17,197 nucleotides of DNA from Lachnospiraceae bacterium UBA7182 (GCA_002491115.1 DKVI01000053.1:1-17197); one strand, 5' to 3'. Positions 8,456-14,909 are shown, numbered from the stretch's first letter. Notes: generated by a model from the letters alone, not told the origin. Numbers and translations are program-made.

Positions 8456-8794
8456 TTATGAAAACTCACTGATTACCTGTATTTCCCCCAAAATATGCGC
8501 GTTAAATTCTTTTAGTTGTTCTGCGGGAACCCATAATTCTTTATGATACGCATCCCCCACCTGATGAACCGCAAACTGCCCGCAATACTCGTCGTCAACC
8601 TCAAACTTCGTTACATATCCTCTGTGGTCGTCATTATATTTTACGTTCCAGACCGACGCGATCTCTGTCGCATATCGTTCATTTAAAACAGGATAAAAGA
8701 TAGGCTGCTCCGGCAGTCTTGGCGGAAATTCACGATAATTGCTCTGCTTTATCAGTTCTAATTCTTTTGTACCAACAGGTCTGTATAAAATCAT
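8456..8794 (-). CDS. Small conserved protein, often labelled 'ADP-ribosylation/crystallin J1'
   Basis: A 112-residue soluble protein opening MILYRPVGTKELELI and containing the blocks FPPRLPEQPIFYPVLN, YVTKFEVDDEYC and ELWVPAEQLKEFN. From memory, small proteins with these blocks are widely annotated under the name ADP-ribosylation/crystallin J1; I cannot confirm that name or any activity from the sequence. There is no signal peptide or membrane helix. The ribosome binding site AGGAGG sits about 5 bp before the ATG, so the start is secure. It lies between the ProX-type deacylase and the GNAT gene in the same direction. Confidence 0.75.
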   Translation of the reverse strand: MILYRPVGTKELELIKQSNYREFPPRLPEQPIFYPVLNERYATEIASVWNVKYNDDHRGYVTKFEVDDEYCGQFAVHQVGDAYHKELWVPAEQLKEFNAHILGEIQVISEFS

Positions 8795-8824
8795 GTTTCC
8801 TCCTATAATCGGGCTATTACACAG

Positions 8825-9313
8825 CTACATTTGCACAACCTGCACAGTATTCCCATGCTGCCGAATTATTTCCAGCAAATCTTCTGTTTTCAGCCATACG
8901 GTCGCCGTATTTTCGTTGGGATGTACGCCGATCAGCCCCGGATGGTCCATAAATTCTTTGTCAATAAAAAACGACACTTTATGTTCCTCGTCATTTAAAA
9001 GCCCCAACGGCGTCACTGCCCCGGGAATCAGTCCCATGACCAACATCAGATCCTTTTCGGAAGCAAAACTTAAACGTCTCGTCTGATATTTTTGTCTGAA
9101 TTCATTTAAATCAACCCGCTTATCACCTCTTACGGTGATCAAATAATAGTTTCTTTTTTTATCATCACGCACAAAGAGATTTTTGGCGTCAGCCTCCGGA
9201 TAAGGAAGGGGAACCTCTGAAAGATCTTCCATATTATATACTGCTTCGTGTTCCGTAATTTCATGCCAGATATTCTTTTCTTTTAAATAGTCGTATATTT
9301 CCTGTTTGTTCAT
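8825..9313 (-). CDS. ProX-type Ala-tRNA(Pro) deacylase (YbaK/prolyl-tRNA editing domain)
   Basis: A 162-residue free-standing editing domain. Family knowledge: ProXp-ala/PrdX proteins hydrolyse Ala mischarged onto tRNA(Pro) in trans. Seen here: the conserved Lys region AKNLFVRDDKKRNYYL (Lys44), the GAVTPLGLLND loop, and HPGLIGVHPNENTATV near the C-terminus. The length is normal for the stand-alone form. The start ATG has AGGAG 9 bp upstream. The gene ends with TAG, which shows that amber is a normal terminator in this genome. It lies 24 bp downstream of the MGMT-domain gene and 30 bp upstream of the next gene. Confidence 0.9.
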   Translation of the reverse strand: MNKQEIYDYLKEKNIWHEITEHEAVYNMEDLSEVPLPYPEADAKNLFVRDDKKRNYYLITVRGDKRVDLNEFRQKYQTRRLSFASEKDLMLVMGLIPGAVTPLGLLNDEEHKVSFFIDKEFMDHPGLIGVHPNENTATVWLKTEDLLEIIRQHGNTVQVVQM

Positions 9314-9337
9314 TCTTATGTACTCCTGCTTCCGTTT

Positions 9338-9646
9338 TTATAAATCCCACTGAAACAACCTCATGTTGACACAGCCATTTTCTTTGAATTGAACGCCTTC
9401 TTCTGTCAGAAGGCGGCGCTGATCTCTGAAATACGGAGCCAGACGGCCCGCATGATTGACTACCCGATGGCACGGATAATCCCCATAATGCTCAGCCATA
9501 CTCAACACTTTTCCCACCAGCCGCGCATGCTTCTCTCTCCCTGTCAGCTTTGCGATCTGCCCATATGACGCAACTTTTCCCACGGGAATCTCTTCCACCA
9601 CAGACAATATCTCATAGATCAGATCCTCATTCAGGTCTTTTCGCAT
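9338..9646 (-). CDS. MGMT-family protein, DNA-binding/methyl-acceptor domain only
   Basis: A 102-residue protein equal to the C-terminal domain of O6-alkylguanine-DNA alkyltransferases. It has the helix-turn-helix-like VGKVASYGQIAKLTGREKHA, the Arg finger region and the active-site block PCHRVV with Cys59 in the acceptor position, followed by HAGRLAPYFRDQRRLL. The N-terminal RNase H-like domain of full-length Ada/Ogt is absent. Alkyltransferase-like proteins of similar size usually replace the Cys with Trp or Ala; here the Cys is kept, so methyl transfer is possible in principle. GAGG lies 7 bp before the ATG. It is in the middle of the minus-strand accessory run. Confidence 0.9.
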   Translation of the reverse strand: MRKDLNEDLIYEILSVVEEIPVGKVASYGQIAKLTGREKHARLVGKVLSMAEHYGDYPCHRVVNHAGRLAPYFRDQRRLLTEEGVQFKENGCVNMRLFQWDL

Positions 9647-9667
9647 TTTTATACCTCGTCATCCATT

Positions 9668-10027
9668 TTATTCATCTTTCTCCCAGATCGTCTGACCCCC
9701 GAAAGATATCTCCTCAATCGTTCCCGGATCCATGGAAGTATGATAGACTCCATCCCGAAATAACGGCGATACAAGCACTTTTCTTGCGCTGACAAATAAT
9801 GTATTTCCGTCCTGTCTGAATTTCCAGCCTCTGAACGCAATGGCAGATGCCGATGTTGACACATTCAATTCCAGATTCTGATCGGTAACAGTTACTTCGC
9901 AATATACCTGCGCGCTGTCCACCGGCTCACCGATCACAAAAAGTTTTAAAGCGGACCCCAATACAAACAACAGCAGTATACCTGTCATACAGGCTATGAT
10001 TTTTATATATTTCTTACCTTTTAACAT
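9668..10027 (-). CDS. Small membrane-anchored protein of unknown function
   Basis: A 119-residue protein with a charged N-terminus (MLKGKKYIK) and one hydrophobic segment at residues about 9-31, followed by a roughly 85-residue beta-rich extracytoplasmic domain (ITV, LELNVSTSASAIAFRGWKF, LFVSARKVL). It is probably a signal-anchored exported protein; there is no clear lipobox. I do not recognise the family. The ATG overlaps the end of the upstream nuclease-domain frame by 7 bp and has AAGG 10 bp upstream. The stop is 21 bp before the MGMT-domain gene. Confidence 0.72.
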   Translation of the reverse strand: MLKGKKYIKIIACMTGILLLFVLGSALKLFVIGEPVDSAQVYCEVTVTDQNLELNVSTSASAIAFRGWKFRQDGNTLFVSARKVLVSPLFRDGVYHTSMDPGTIEEISFGGQTIWEKDE

Positions 10028-10488
10028 CCAATCAAAACCTTCTTTCCTTCAAAAGCAAATCCATATTTTTTAATTCGCTCCGTCTTGATTCCGCCTGCTT
10101 CCAGATCTGCTGCATAGTGCATCCGGTTGATCTGCTGTAACGCTTCTGCCACAGCGCTTTCCAAAGTCTGCTTTTTACCTGCATCACAGACTTTAAATTC
10201 TATAATGATTGCATCATCCTGATCCTGCCGCGGCTCCAGCACCACATCATATCTTCCAAAACCACTCTCCCGATTGGAAGTTATTTTATATCGCCCCTGC
10301 AAATCCACCATTAGTCCCAGCACAAACCCATGATAAAAACGCTCAGGTTCTATTTCATCCGACGGATTTTTTTCGGTATCAAAGTAACTGAATATCATAG
10401 ACGCAATCCGGTTTATATAGGTGTTCATGGCACCTGTATCCCCCAGAAGCAACGCTTTTATAAATGCGTTATAAGGCGATGCAGACTG
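10021..10488 (-). pseudogene. Detached PDDEXK_9 nuclease domain of the amber-split AAA protein
   Basis: Same reading frame as the ORF that ends in TAG at 10489-10491: directly after the amber the frame continues QSASPYNAFIKALLLGD and runs about 155 codons to the TAA at 10021. It contains the complete nuclease signature, RYDVVLEP (Asp), IIIEFKV (Glu-x-Lys) and ALQQINRMHYA (Gln), and ends with the family-typical KYGFAFEGKKVLIG. The first possible internal start is TTG at 10452, with no ribosome binding site, so separate expression is doubtful. Read through, the gene would be 561 residues, a normal length for the family. It overlaps the next gene by 7 bp. Confidence 0.85.
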
Positions 10489-11706
10489 CTAAAACCACCC
10501 ATCTATCATTTTTTCAAACATAATGAAAACTTCTTTGTTCGTAAGCTTCAGTTCATATTCAGGATACCCTCTTTTATTTAATCCATATCGTTCCAGACGT
10601 AGATAGCCGCTTGCCAGCAACAAACTCCAAACTGCGTCTTCACTGCTGTCCAACTGGCTGAATACAACCTGCTCATCCAGTTGTACATGGAGCGTCCTGC
10701 CTGATAAAAGATCTTCCATAATAATCTTCATATCCGCACTGCCTTCCCGAATCAGTTTTCCTGCCAGATAATTACTGCTGGTATTCGCCCAGTATGTGGC
10801 AAACTTACGTTTATCTAAATAATGAATAATCGACCATGGATTATAGATACCGCTTTTCCTGCCAAATGTGAAACCATCATACCAGTCTTTTACTTCTTCC
10901 CGACTCTCATACAGGTCATATTCTTTCAGAGCATCCCATACTTCTTCCTGTGTAAATCCAAATGAATCTTCATATTTTTCAGAAGTTGTAGTTACCATTT
11001 CTATATTATTCAGATCCGAAAAGATCGATTCTTTACTGATTCTCGTAATTCCGGTCATCAATGCCTTTTCCAGAAATGGATTTGTTTTAAAGGTAGAATT
11101 AAACAAGTTTCTCAAAAATGAAACAAGCGCATCCCAATATCCTCCCACATAAGCTTCCTGCATGGGTGTATCGTACTCGTCAAGTAAAATAATTACTTTT
11201 TTTCCATAATAACGTGCCAGATAATCGGACAAAACTTTTAAAGAACCCGACGCCAGATAATCTTTCATATCGACAGAAATTTCCCGGTATGCTTCCTTCT
11301 CATCCGCATTTAAATACTCTGTCTCCAATAGAAAGTCAAATGTATTATAGAGATTTTTTATCAACTGACAAATTTTTTCTCTTGTATTTACAAAAGAAGT
11401 TTCTTTCACCTCCGCAAAGCTTAAAAAAATCACCGGATATGTTCCCTGTAATTTTTGATACTTTTTATCTTTCCATATGAACAGATTTTGAAACAGCGCA
11501 CCTCTGTCCGCATACTTAACTGAGAAAAAGTTCTCCAGCATACTTAAATTCAACGTCTTGCCAAAGCGCCTGGGGCGGGTAATCAGTGTAACGATATCTT
11601 TATTTTCCCACCATTCTTTGATAAACATTGTTTTATCCACATAAAAAATGTCTTCTGTAATTAATCGTTCAAAACTCTGATAACCAATCCCTACCCTTCT
11701 GGCCAT
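10489..11706 (-). CDS. AAA-ATPase-like protein truncated by an in-frame amber (405 residues)
   Basis: The ATPase half of a PF09820/PF08011-type fusion, paralogous to the gene at 3850-5430. It has the FYVDKT segment, P-loop variant RPRRFGKT (residues 44-51), Walker B-like VIILLDEYDTP, and the family blocks MTGITRISKESIFSDLNN and WYDGFTFG. The frame stops at TAG 10489-10491 (codon 406), just after KEVFIMFEKMIDGWF, where homologues continue into the nuclease domain. I place the start at ATG 11706 because GAGGAG is 8 bp upstream; from ATG 11712 the spacing would be only 2 bp. It lies 13 bp after the DUF6440 gene. The stop may be a real nonsense mutation or a base-call error. Without the nuclease domain any ATP-dependent cleavage role would be lost. 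Confidence 0.85.
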   Translation of the reverse strand: MARRVGIGYQSFERLITEDIFYVDKTMFIKEWWENKDIVTLITRPRRFGKTLNLSMLENFFSVKYADRGALFQNLFIWKDKKYQKLQGTYPVIFLSFAEVKETSFVNTREKICQLIKNLYNTFDFLLETEYLNADEKEAYREISVDMKDYLASGSLKVLSDYLARYYGKKVIILLDEYDTPMQEAYVGGYWDALVSFLRNLFNSTFKTNPFLEKALMTGITRISKESIFSDLNNIEMVTTTSEKYEDSFGFTQEEVWDALKEYDLYESREEVKDWYDGFTFGRKSGIYNPWSIIHYLDKRKFATYWANTSSNYLAGKLIREGSADMKIIMEDLLSGRTLHVQLDEQVVFSQLDSSEDAVWSLLLASGYLRLERYGLNKRGYPEYELKLTNKEVFIMFEKMIDGWF

Positions 11707-11719
11707 CCTCATCGCTCCT

Positions 11720-11896
11720 CTATAATTCAGGTTTCTTTTTCGTCACAACAGGCTTTCCCTCTTCATCCAACAAAGGTGTCAGCCCTCCGGCACTGCCCGT
11801 ATTATGCCATAAATAGTTTACGCCGGTTTCCGTATCGACCCAGATTTCCGTTACTTCTACTACACCCTGGGAATAGGTTCTTTCAAAACGTTTCAT
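11720..11896 (-). CDS. DUF6440 family small protein
   Basis: A 58-residue protein with the family blocks TEIWVDTETGVNYLWH and SAGGLTPLLDEEGKPVV. The family is common in Clostridia, has no known function, and looks like a single small beta domain. The start is ATG 11896, because GGAGG sits 5 bp before it; the earlier ATG at 11911 overlaps that site. It is immediately upstream of the AAA gene (13 bp) in the same direction. I see no sign that the two are functionally linked beyond position. Confidence 0.85.
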   Translation of the reverse strand: MKRFERTYSQGVVEVTEIWVDTETGVNYLWHNTGSAGGLTPLLDEEGKPVVTKKKPEL

Positions 11897-11964
11897 AAAA
11901 TCCTCCTTCATCTGTCTTTTGTCTTTTTATATCACTTCATACACCTTAAGTATCTCCGAAGTCT

Positions 11965-12255
11965 TCAATATACATTTTTTCCCAAATCCTTTCTGCTACC
12001 CCCATTGGCTTTGATCATCTGGCGCCATCCTGCCTGCGCGGCCATTTTATATAAAAATCTCGGGAAAGCAACTGACACATAATTATTTTTCTGTATTTCA
12101 AGCTGAAGCATCTTGTCTGCCATCCCATGAAGCGCCTTATAAATCGGCGCTTTGGGGCCATGTCCGTTCTTCAGCGTAGGCATCTGGTTAAGACCTCCGC
12201 CTCCGCCCACACCGATGCCGCCGCTCCAGACCAGACCGGCCTTTATACACCAGTT
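11965..12255 (-). pseudogene. C-terminal remnant of flavodoxin-fold protein after in-frame ochre
   Basis: In frame with the ORF ending at TAA 12256-12258, the sequence continues NWCIKAGLVWSGG, then a Gly-rich stretch and LNQMPTLKNGHGPKAPIYKALHGMADKML, to a stop at 11965. This is the usual C-terminal half of NAD(P)H-dependent FMN reductase/flavodoxin-family proteins in Clostridia. There is no start with a ribosome binding site after the ochre. Joined, the protein would be 210 residues, a normal length. Confidence 0.8.
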
Positions 12256-12597
12256 TTACAAAAGTTCCAGGGCATATTCTGCCTGGATTCCTTCATAAAA
12301 GCCGCAGTTTACGATACCATAAACATGTATTGTATGATCCTTGTCAAAGGCATTTTCCAACTGTATGAGACATGACAGCAAATGTGACGGAATGCCGTCT
12401 ACATAAAGCGGGCAGGAAATCACCCATACCTGCGCATTTTTTAATTGTTCCAATACTTTCTCCGAAATCACGGATTTATGCAGTCCGATTTCCGTAACTT
12501 CTGTTTTCTCCTTAACATATGATCTCAGATCCGTTAAAAGAGCGCCGCTGGCACTGCCATGAGATTTGGGACTTCCGTTGATGAGTGCAAGCTTCAT
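12256..12597 (-). CDS. Flavodoxin-fold/FMN reductase-like protein, truncated by ochre (113 residues)
   Basis: The N-terminal MKLALINGSPKSHGSASG is the phosphate-binding loop of NADPH-dependent FMN reductase/flavodoxin-family proteins, followed by VWVISCPLYVDGIPSHL, a second flavin-site segment. The frame ends at TAA (codon 114) just after AEYALELL and then continues in the same frame, so this is a broken gene or a base-call error. The ATG overlaps the TGA of the upstream flavoprotein (ATGA), which indicates translational coupling. The pair probably worked as a two-subunit or two-step electron-transfer unit; that is inference. Confidence 0.8.
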   Translation of the reverse strand: MKLALINGSPKSHGSASGALLTDLRSYVKEKTEVTEIGLHKSVISEKVLEQLKNAQVWVISCPLYVDGIPSHLLSCLIQLENAFDKDHTIHVYGIVNCGFYEGIQAEYALELL

Positions 12598-13082
12598 AAT
12601 ACAATGTTCCCCATTTCTTCTGTCGTCCTGTAAAAACAGATTTTTTTCACCTGTCCGTCATAATTATCCGCATTGGCCTTCAGCAGATTCCGTGCAGTCT
12701 CCTTTTCGCGGTCTGTTAGATCCGCTCCGTAAAAACAGGCTGACAGTAAGATAACATTTTTATATCTGCGTTTATGGTGCAGTTCTCCTTTGCGGAGTAC
12801 AAAATCCGGATGTATATAAGAGAGCGCCCGGTCCTGCACGTTTTTTACAAAGGGACTCACGCTGCCGTAACAACATTGACTGACCAGGATCAATTCCGTA
12901 CATTTGCCTATATAAATCCCCGTATCCTCATATCCGTCGTGGATCACACATTTTCCCGGCGTCTTGATCCAGCATCCAAAACATCCGGTGCATGGATGAA
13001 TGCTTCCCTTTGGCTTTATGATTTTACAGGCGCCTTCTACGGGAATATGAAAATTTTCTATATCTGTAATAATCAGTTTCAT
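12594..13082 (-). CDS. Flavodoxin-family protein with a four-Cys motif
   Basis: A 162-residue protein related to iron-sulfur flavoprotein/NAD(P)H-dependent oxidoreductases. Cys31, Cys34, Cys37 and Cys45 form PCTGCFGCW...GKC, the spacing typical of the family, followed by LILVSQCCYGSVSPFVKNVQDR, the flavin-binding and dimer segment. The canonical N-terminal GSP(R/K) phosphate loop is missing; it is instead found in the coupled downstream gene. GGAGGG lies 5 bp before the ATG, so the start is secure. It overlaps the next gene by 4 bp (ATGA). Whether the Cys residues bind a cluster cannot be told from sequence. Confidence 0.82.
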   Translation of the reverse strand: MKLIITDIENFHIPVEGACKIIKPKGSIHPCTGCFGCWIKTPGKCVIHDGYEDTGIYIGKCTELILVSQCCYGSVSPFVKNVQDRALSYIHPDFVLRKGELHHKRRYKNVILLSACFYGADLTDREKETARNLLKANADNYDGQVKKICFYRTTEEMGNIVL

Positions 13083-13320
13083 CCATGCCCTCCTGTATTT
13101 TTTCTTCCGTATTTACTTTTTCCAAAAGACGGTATACCATAACTTCTGCCAGAGCCTCATAATCTTCCCAGTCCGGCTTTTCTTTTACTCCAAACGCACG
13201 GCTTATCATATCATCTGTCAGGTTCGTGATCTTAATCTTCCGGGTAAAATGATAGACGTCGATCACCGTCGCCGATTCTTCCCGATCCGCGAACACATAT
13301 ACAATCCTGGACTTTTCCAC
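13024..13320 (-). CDS. Possible 98-codon gene with a YHFT...ITNLTDD motif (fragment?)
   Basis: The frame opens with GTG 13320 without a good ribosome binding site and encodes a charged soluble protein containing VIDVYHFTRKIKITNLTDD and RAFGVKEKPDWEDYE. I recall similar blocks in small Clostridial proteins of unknown function, which continue differently after WEDYE, so this may be a fragment. The last 19 codons overlap the flavoprotein gene in another frame and look like out-of-frame reading (the tail is SRRRRL). The HTH-like ORF upstream ends in an overlapping frame, so the two could be pieces of one gene broken by a frameshift. Confidence 0.5.
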   Translation of the reverse strand: MEKSRIVYVFADREESATVIDVYHFTRKIKITNLTDDMISRAFGVKEKPDWEDYEALAEVMVYRLLEKVNTEEKIQEGMDETDYYRYRKFSYSRRRRL

Positions 13321-13358
13321 TGCGCCTTTACGACTGCTTCCACCGTCTCAGGCGGCGT

Positions 13359-13451
13359 CTATGTCGCCTCCGCAATCGTCTGTACATCCTTATCCTGTTG
13401 ATACAAAGACAATATTCTCGCCCGTACAGGTGTCGATACCGACAGAAGCAT
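13359..13451 (-). CDS. Small helix-turn-helix-like ORF cut by an amber codon (30 residues)
   Basis: ATG 13451 has AAGGAG 9 bp upstream and a TATAAT box about 30 bp upstream, so it looks like a real gene start. The 30-residue product (STPVRARILSLYQQDKDVQTIAEAT) reads like the first helices of a helix-turn-helix. TAG at 13359-13361 interrupts it, and the same frame continues TPPETVEAVVKAQ, which looks like the recognition helix. The frame is lost soon after. It was therefore probably a DNA-binding protein, now broken or miscalled. I do not recognise the family. Confidence 0.45.
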   Translation of the reverse strand: MLLSVSTPVRARILSLYQQDKDVQTIAEAT

Positions 13452-13480
13452 ACTGTTTTACTCCTTCCCTTTTGCAATCC

Positions 13481-13509
13481 ATTATAAAGCACCTGGCCCT
13501 TTTTTACCA
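13481..13509 (-). promoter_or_regulatory. Candidate promoter upstream of the HTH-like ORF
   Basis: Reading the minus strand, a perfect TATAAT (13486-13481) is followed about 20 bp later by AAGGAG and the ATG at 13451. At 17-bp spacing the -35 region is TGGTAA (13509-13504), only three of six matches, so the call rests on the -10 box and position. It could drive the whole minus-strand run below 13.45 kb. Confidence 0.4.
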
Positions 13510-13526
13510 CTGTTTTTTCCCCAGCA

Positions 13527-13592
13527 GATAGTGTTTTCGTTTGCCAAAATAAAAAGACAGCCATTTCTGACCGCCTTTCCTAAAACACTATC
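13527..13592. repeat. Perfect 11-bp inverted repeat with 44-bp loop
   Basis: GATAGTGTTTT at 13527-13537 is the exact reverse complement of AAAACACTATC at 13582-13592. The right arm covers the stop codon of the presumed antitoxin gene. On the minus strand the loop carries CAG...CTG followed by TTTTTATTTT. It may be a large terminator or attenuator hairpin, or the ends of a small inserted element; the sequence alone does not decide. Confidence 0.6.
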
Positions 13593-13773
13593 ATACACTC
13601 ACTTTTTCATCTTGCTGCAGCCTCTCCAACACTACCGCTGCTCCCTTTCGAGTATCTTCGATGATCTCCCTGGGAGTCATCTGGACATGGCGCAGGGAGT
13701 TATACTCCCGGATCTTCCGGATGTCCTCCAGATTAAAATCCTTACTCACGATCGGTTTCGTCATCGTCCTCAT
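13591..13773 (-). CDS. Presumed antitoxin paired with PIN-domain toxin remnant
   Basis: A 57-60 residue charged, helical protein (KDFNLEDIRKIREYNSLRH, MTPREIIEDTRKGAAVVLERL) with no membrane segment. It overlaps the end of the PIN-domain frame by about 32 bp, the tight arrangement of type II toxin-antitoxin pairs, here with the toxin first. The start may be ATG 13773 (AAGGAG 3 bp upstream, rather close) or ATG 13764 (MTKPIVSKDF, which reads like the natural N-terminus). The antitoxin role is inferred from the neighbour and size. With the toxin truncated, it would be an orphan. Confidence 0.7.
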   Translation of the reverse strand: MRTMTKPIVSKDFNLEDIRKIREYNSLRHVQMTPREIIEDTRKGAAVVLERLQQDEKVSV

Positions 13774-14020
13774 CCTCTCCTTCCAAAAGTACGGAGGGCG
13801 GATAGATCAGCAGATCCTTGTAACCCTCCAGGGTTGTGATAATCTTTACCCCTCGCACTGTTTTAACATTTACGATATGTTTAAAATTCCAGGATGTAAT
13901 AATATCACATCCCGCCAGGATCACCGCCGCGATATGCTGGCAGTCATCAAAGCTCTTTTTCTTCAGGATGCCAAAATCAATGAATTTCTCTGCCAATCCT
14001 GTTTTTCCCCGACAAAACAA
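13742..14020 (-). pseudogene. C-terminal remnant of a PIN-domain (VapC-like) toxin
   Basis: About 85 recognisable residues: KFIDFGILKKKSFDDCQHIAAV, with the Asp of the PIN active site in DDCQH, then DIITSWNFKHIVN, where SWN corresponds to the (S/T)WN of the family, then VKIITTLEGYKDLLIYPP. The N-terminal half with the first catalytic Asp is absent: the frame starts at a TTG in the terminator of the antiterminator gene, and the recognisable PIN sequence begins only about 15 bp inside. The gene was therefore cut by a deletion or insertion joining it to the PTS operon end. RNase activity is not expected. Confidence 0.75.
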
Positions 14021-14044
14021 AAGTGACAGAAACCCTCTGTCACT
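14012..14044 (-). terminator. Intrinsic terminator of the ptsG-antiterminator operon
   Basis: On the minus strand AGTGACAGA - GGGTT - TCTGTCACT forms a perfect 9-bp stem with a 5-nt loop, followed by TTTGTTTTG. The stem includes the antiterminator's TGA stop (14042-14040). The position directly at the operon end and the U-rich tail make a Rho-independent terminator very likely. Confidence 0.88.
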
Positions 14045-14870
14045 CCTGTTCGGCGGATACTCTTTGGATATGCATCGCCAGATACCCGATCTCCACCGGG
14101 TCTAACGGTTTTTTCAGATATTTTTCCAGATGACCGCACACCGTAGAGGCAATCCGAAATTCATCCGGAAATTTGATGGACATATAATCGTTCATATCCA
14201 GCTTCAGTCTTTCGCCTTTCATGGCCCGCGCCGCCATATACCGCACATGGTTCATAAGCCGGTTGTAAGACAGGGACATCACATCGATGGATACCCCTGT
14301 CTCCTCCTCCACCATCTGGATGCACTCCCGGACTGTCCTGGCGATCTGCATGGAAAGCGCCACGTTCTCATCTTCAATGGCGGAGTGGATATGAAGGGCG
14401 ATATATCCCACTTCATGTTCGTCGATCTCAATCCCCAGCCGTTCTCTTAAGATGGAGACGATACACTCCGCCGTCTTATATTCCATATGAAACAGCGCCC
14501 GTATATCCCCGGTCAGGGGGTTACTGATCTGTTCCTGGTTCCGTATCCTTTTTACCGCGAACGCAATATGGTCCGCCATGGGGAAAAGTATGCTCCAGTC
14601 GATCTTTCCAAAGACGCGCTCCGCTTCTTTTAATACCTGCTCCGCGATTTCCAGAAAGACCGGGTCCAGATCTTTCACAAGCTCCATGGCAGAGCCCCGC
14701 TCTGTCTTCTTCTGAAGAGAATAGACGGTACAGCCTTCCGGCGCTTCCATCCGCTCGCTGACCTTCTTTCCGAACCCGACTCCTTTACCGATCAGGAGGT
14801 ATTCCCGATTGTCATCCATTCCAATGACGATCACCGTATTGTGGTTCAACGTCTTCTTCACTCTGAACAT
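14040..14870 (-). CDS. PRD-containing transcriptional antiterminator (BglG/LicT/GlcT family)
   Basis: A 276-residue RNA-binding antiterminator. Residues 1 to about 56 form the co-antiterminator (CAT) RNA-binding domain (VKKTLNHNTVIV ... LLIGKGVGFGKK). Two PTS regulation domains follow with the expected phosphorylatable His: His101 (ADHIAF) and His160 (LHIHSA) in PRD1, His208 (MNHVRY) and His267 (AMHIQR) in PRD2. These positions nearly match those of LicT. I chose ATG 14870 because GGGGGAG lies 6 bp upstream; ATG 14891 has no such site. It follows ptsG by 39 bp on the same strand and probably controls that gene by binding a leader RNA when the PRDs are suitably phosphorylated. Whether it is GlcT-like or LicT-like cannot be settled here. 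Confidence 0.92.
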   Translation of the reverse strand: MFRVKKTLNHNTVIVIGMDDNREYLLIGKGVGFGKKVSERMEAPEGCTVYSLQKKTERGSAMELVKDLDPVFLEIAEQVLKEAERVFGKIDWSILFPMADHIAFAVKRIRNQEQISNPLTGDIRALFHMEYKTAECIVSILRERLGIEIDEHEVGYIALHIHSAIEDENVALSMQIARTVRECIQMVEEETGVSIDVMSLSYNRLMNHVRYMAARAMKGERLKLDMNDYMSIKFPDEFRIASTVCGHLEKYLKKPLDPVEIGYLAMHIQRVSAEQE

Positions 14871-14909
14871 ACTTTTCTCCCCCACAGACATTCAGTCAAT
14901 GTAAATCAT

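Noticed and set aside
10489..13361. Stop-codon reassignment (TAG/TAA read as Gln)
   Set aside because: The three internal stops fit Gln sites, but many other genes here end normally in TAA or TAG (for example the ProX gene ends in TAG), so the code is standard.
13328..13564. Minus-strand ORF of 78 codons with Arg-rich end
   Set aside because: It overlaps the HTH-like ORF and the promoter region in another frame; the product (RRLRRRHRRRLRR) is low-complexity and has no start signal.
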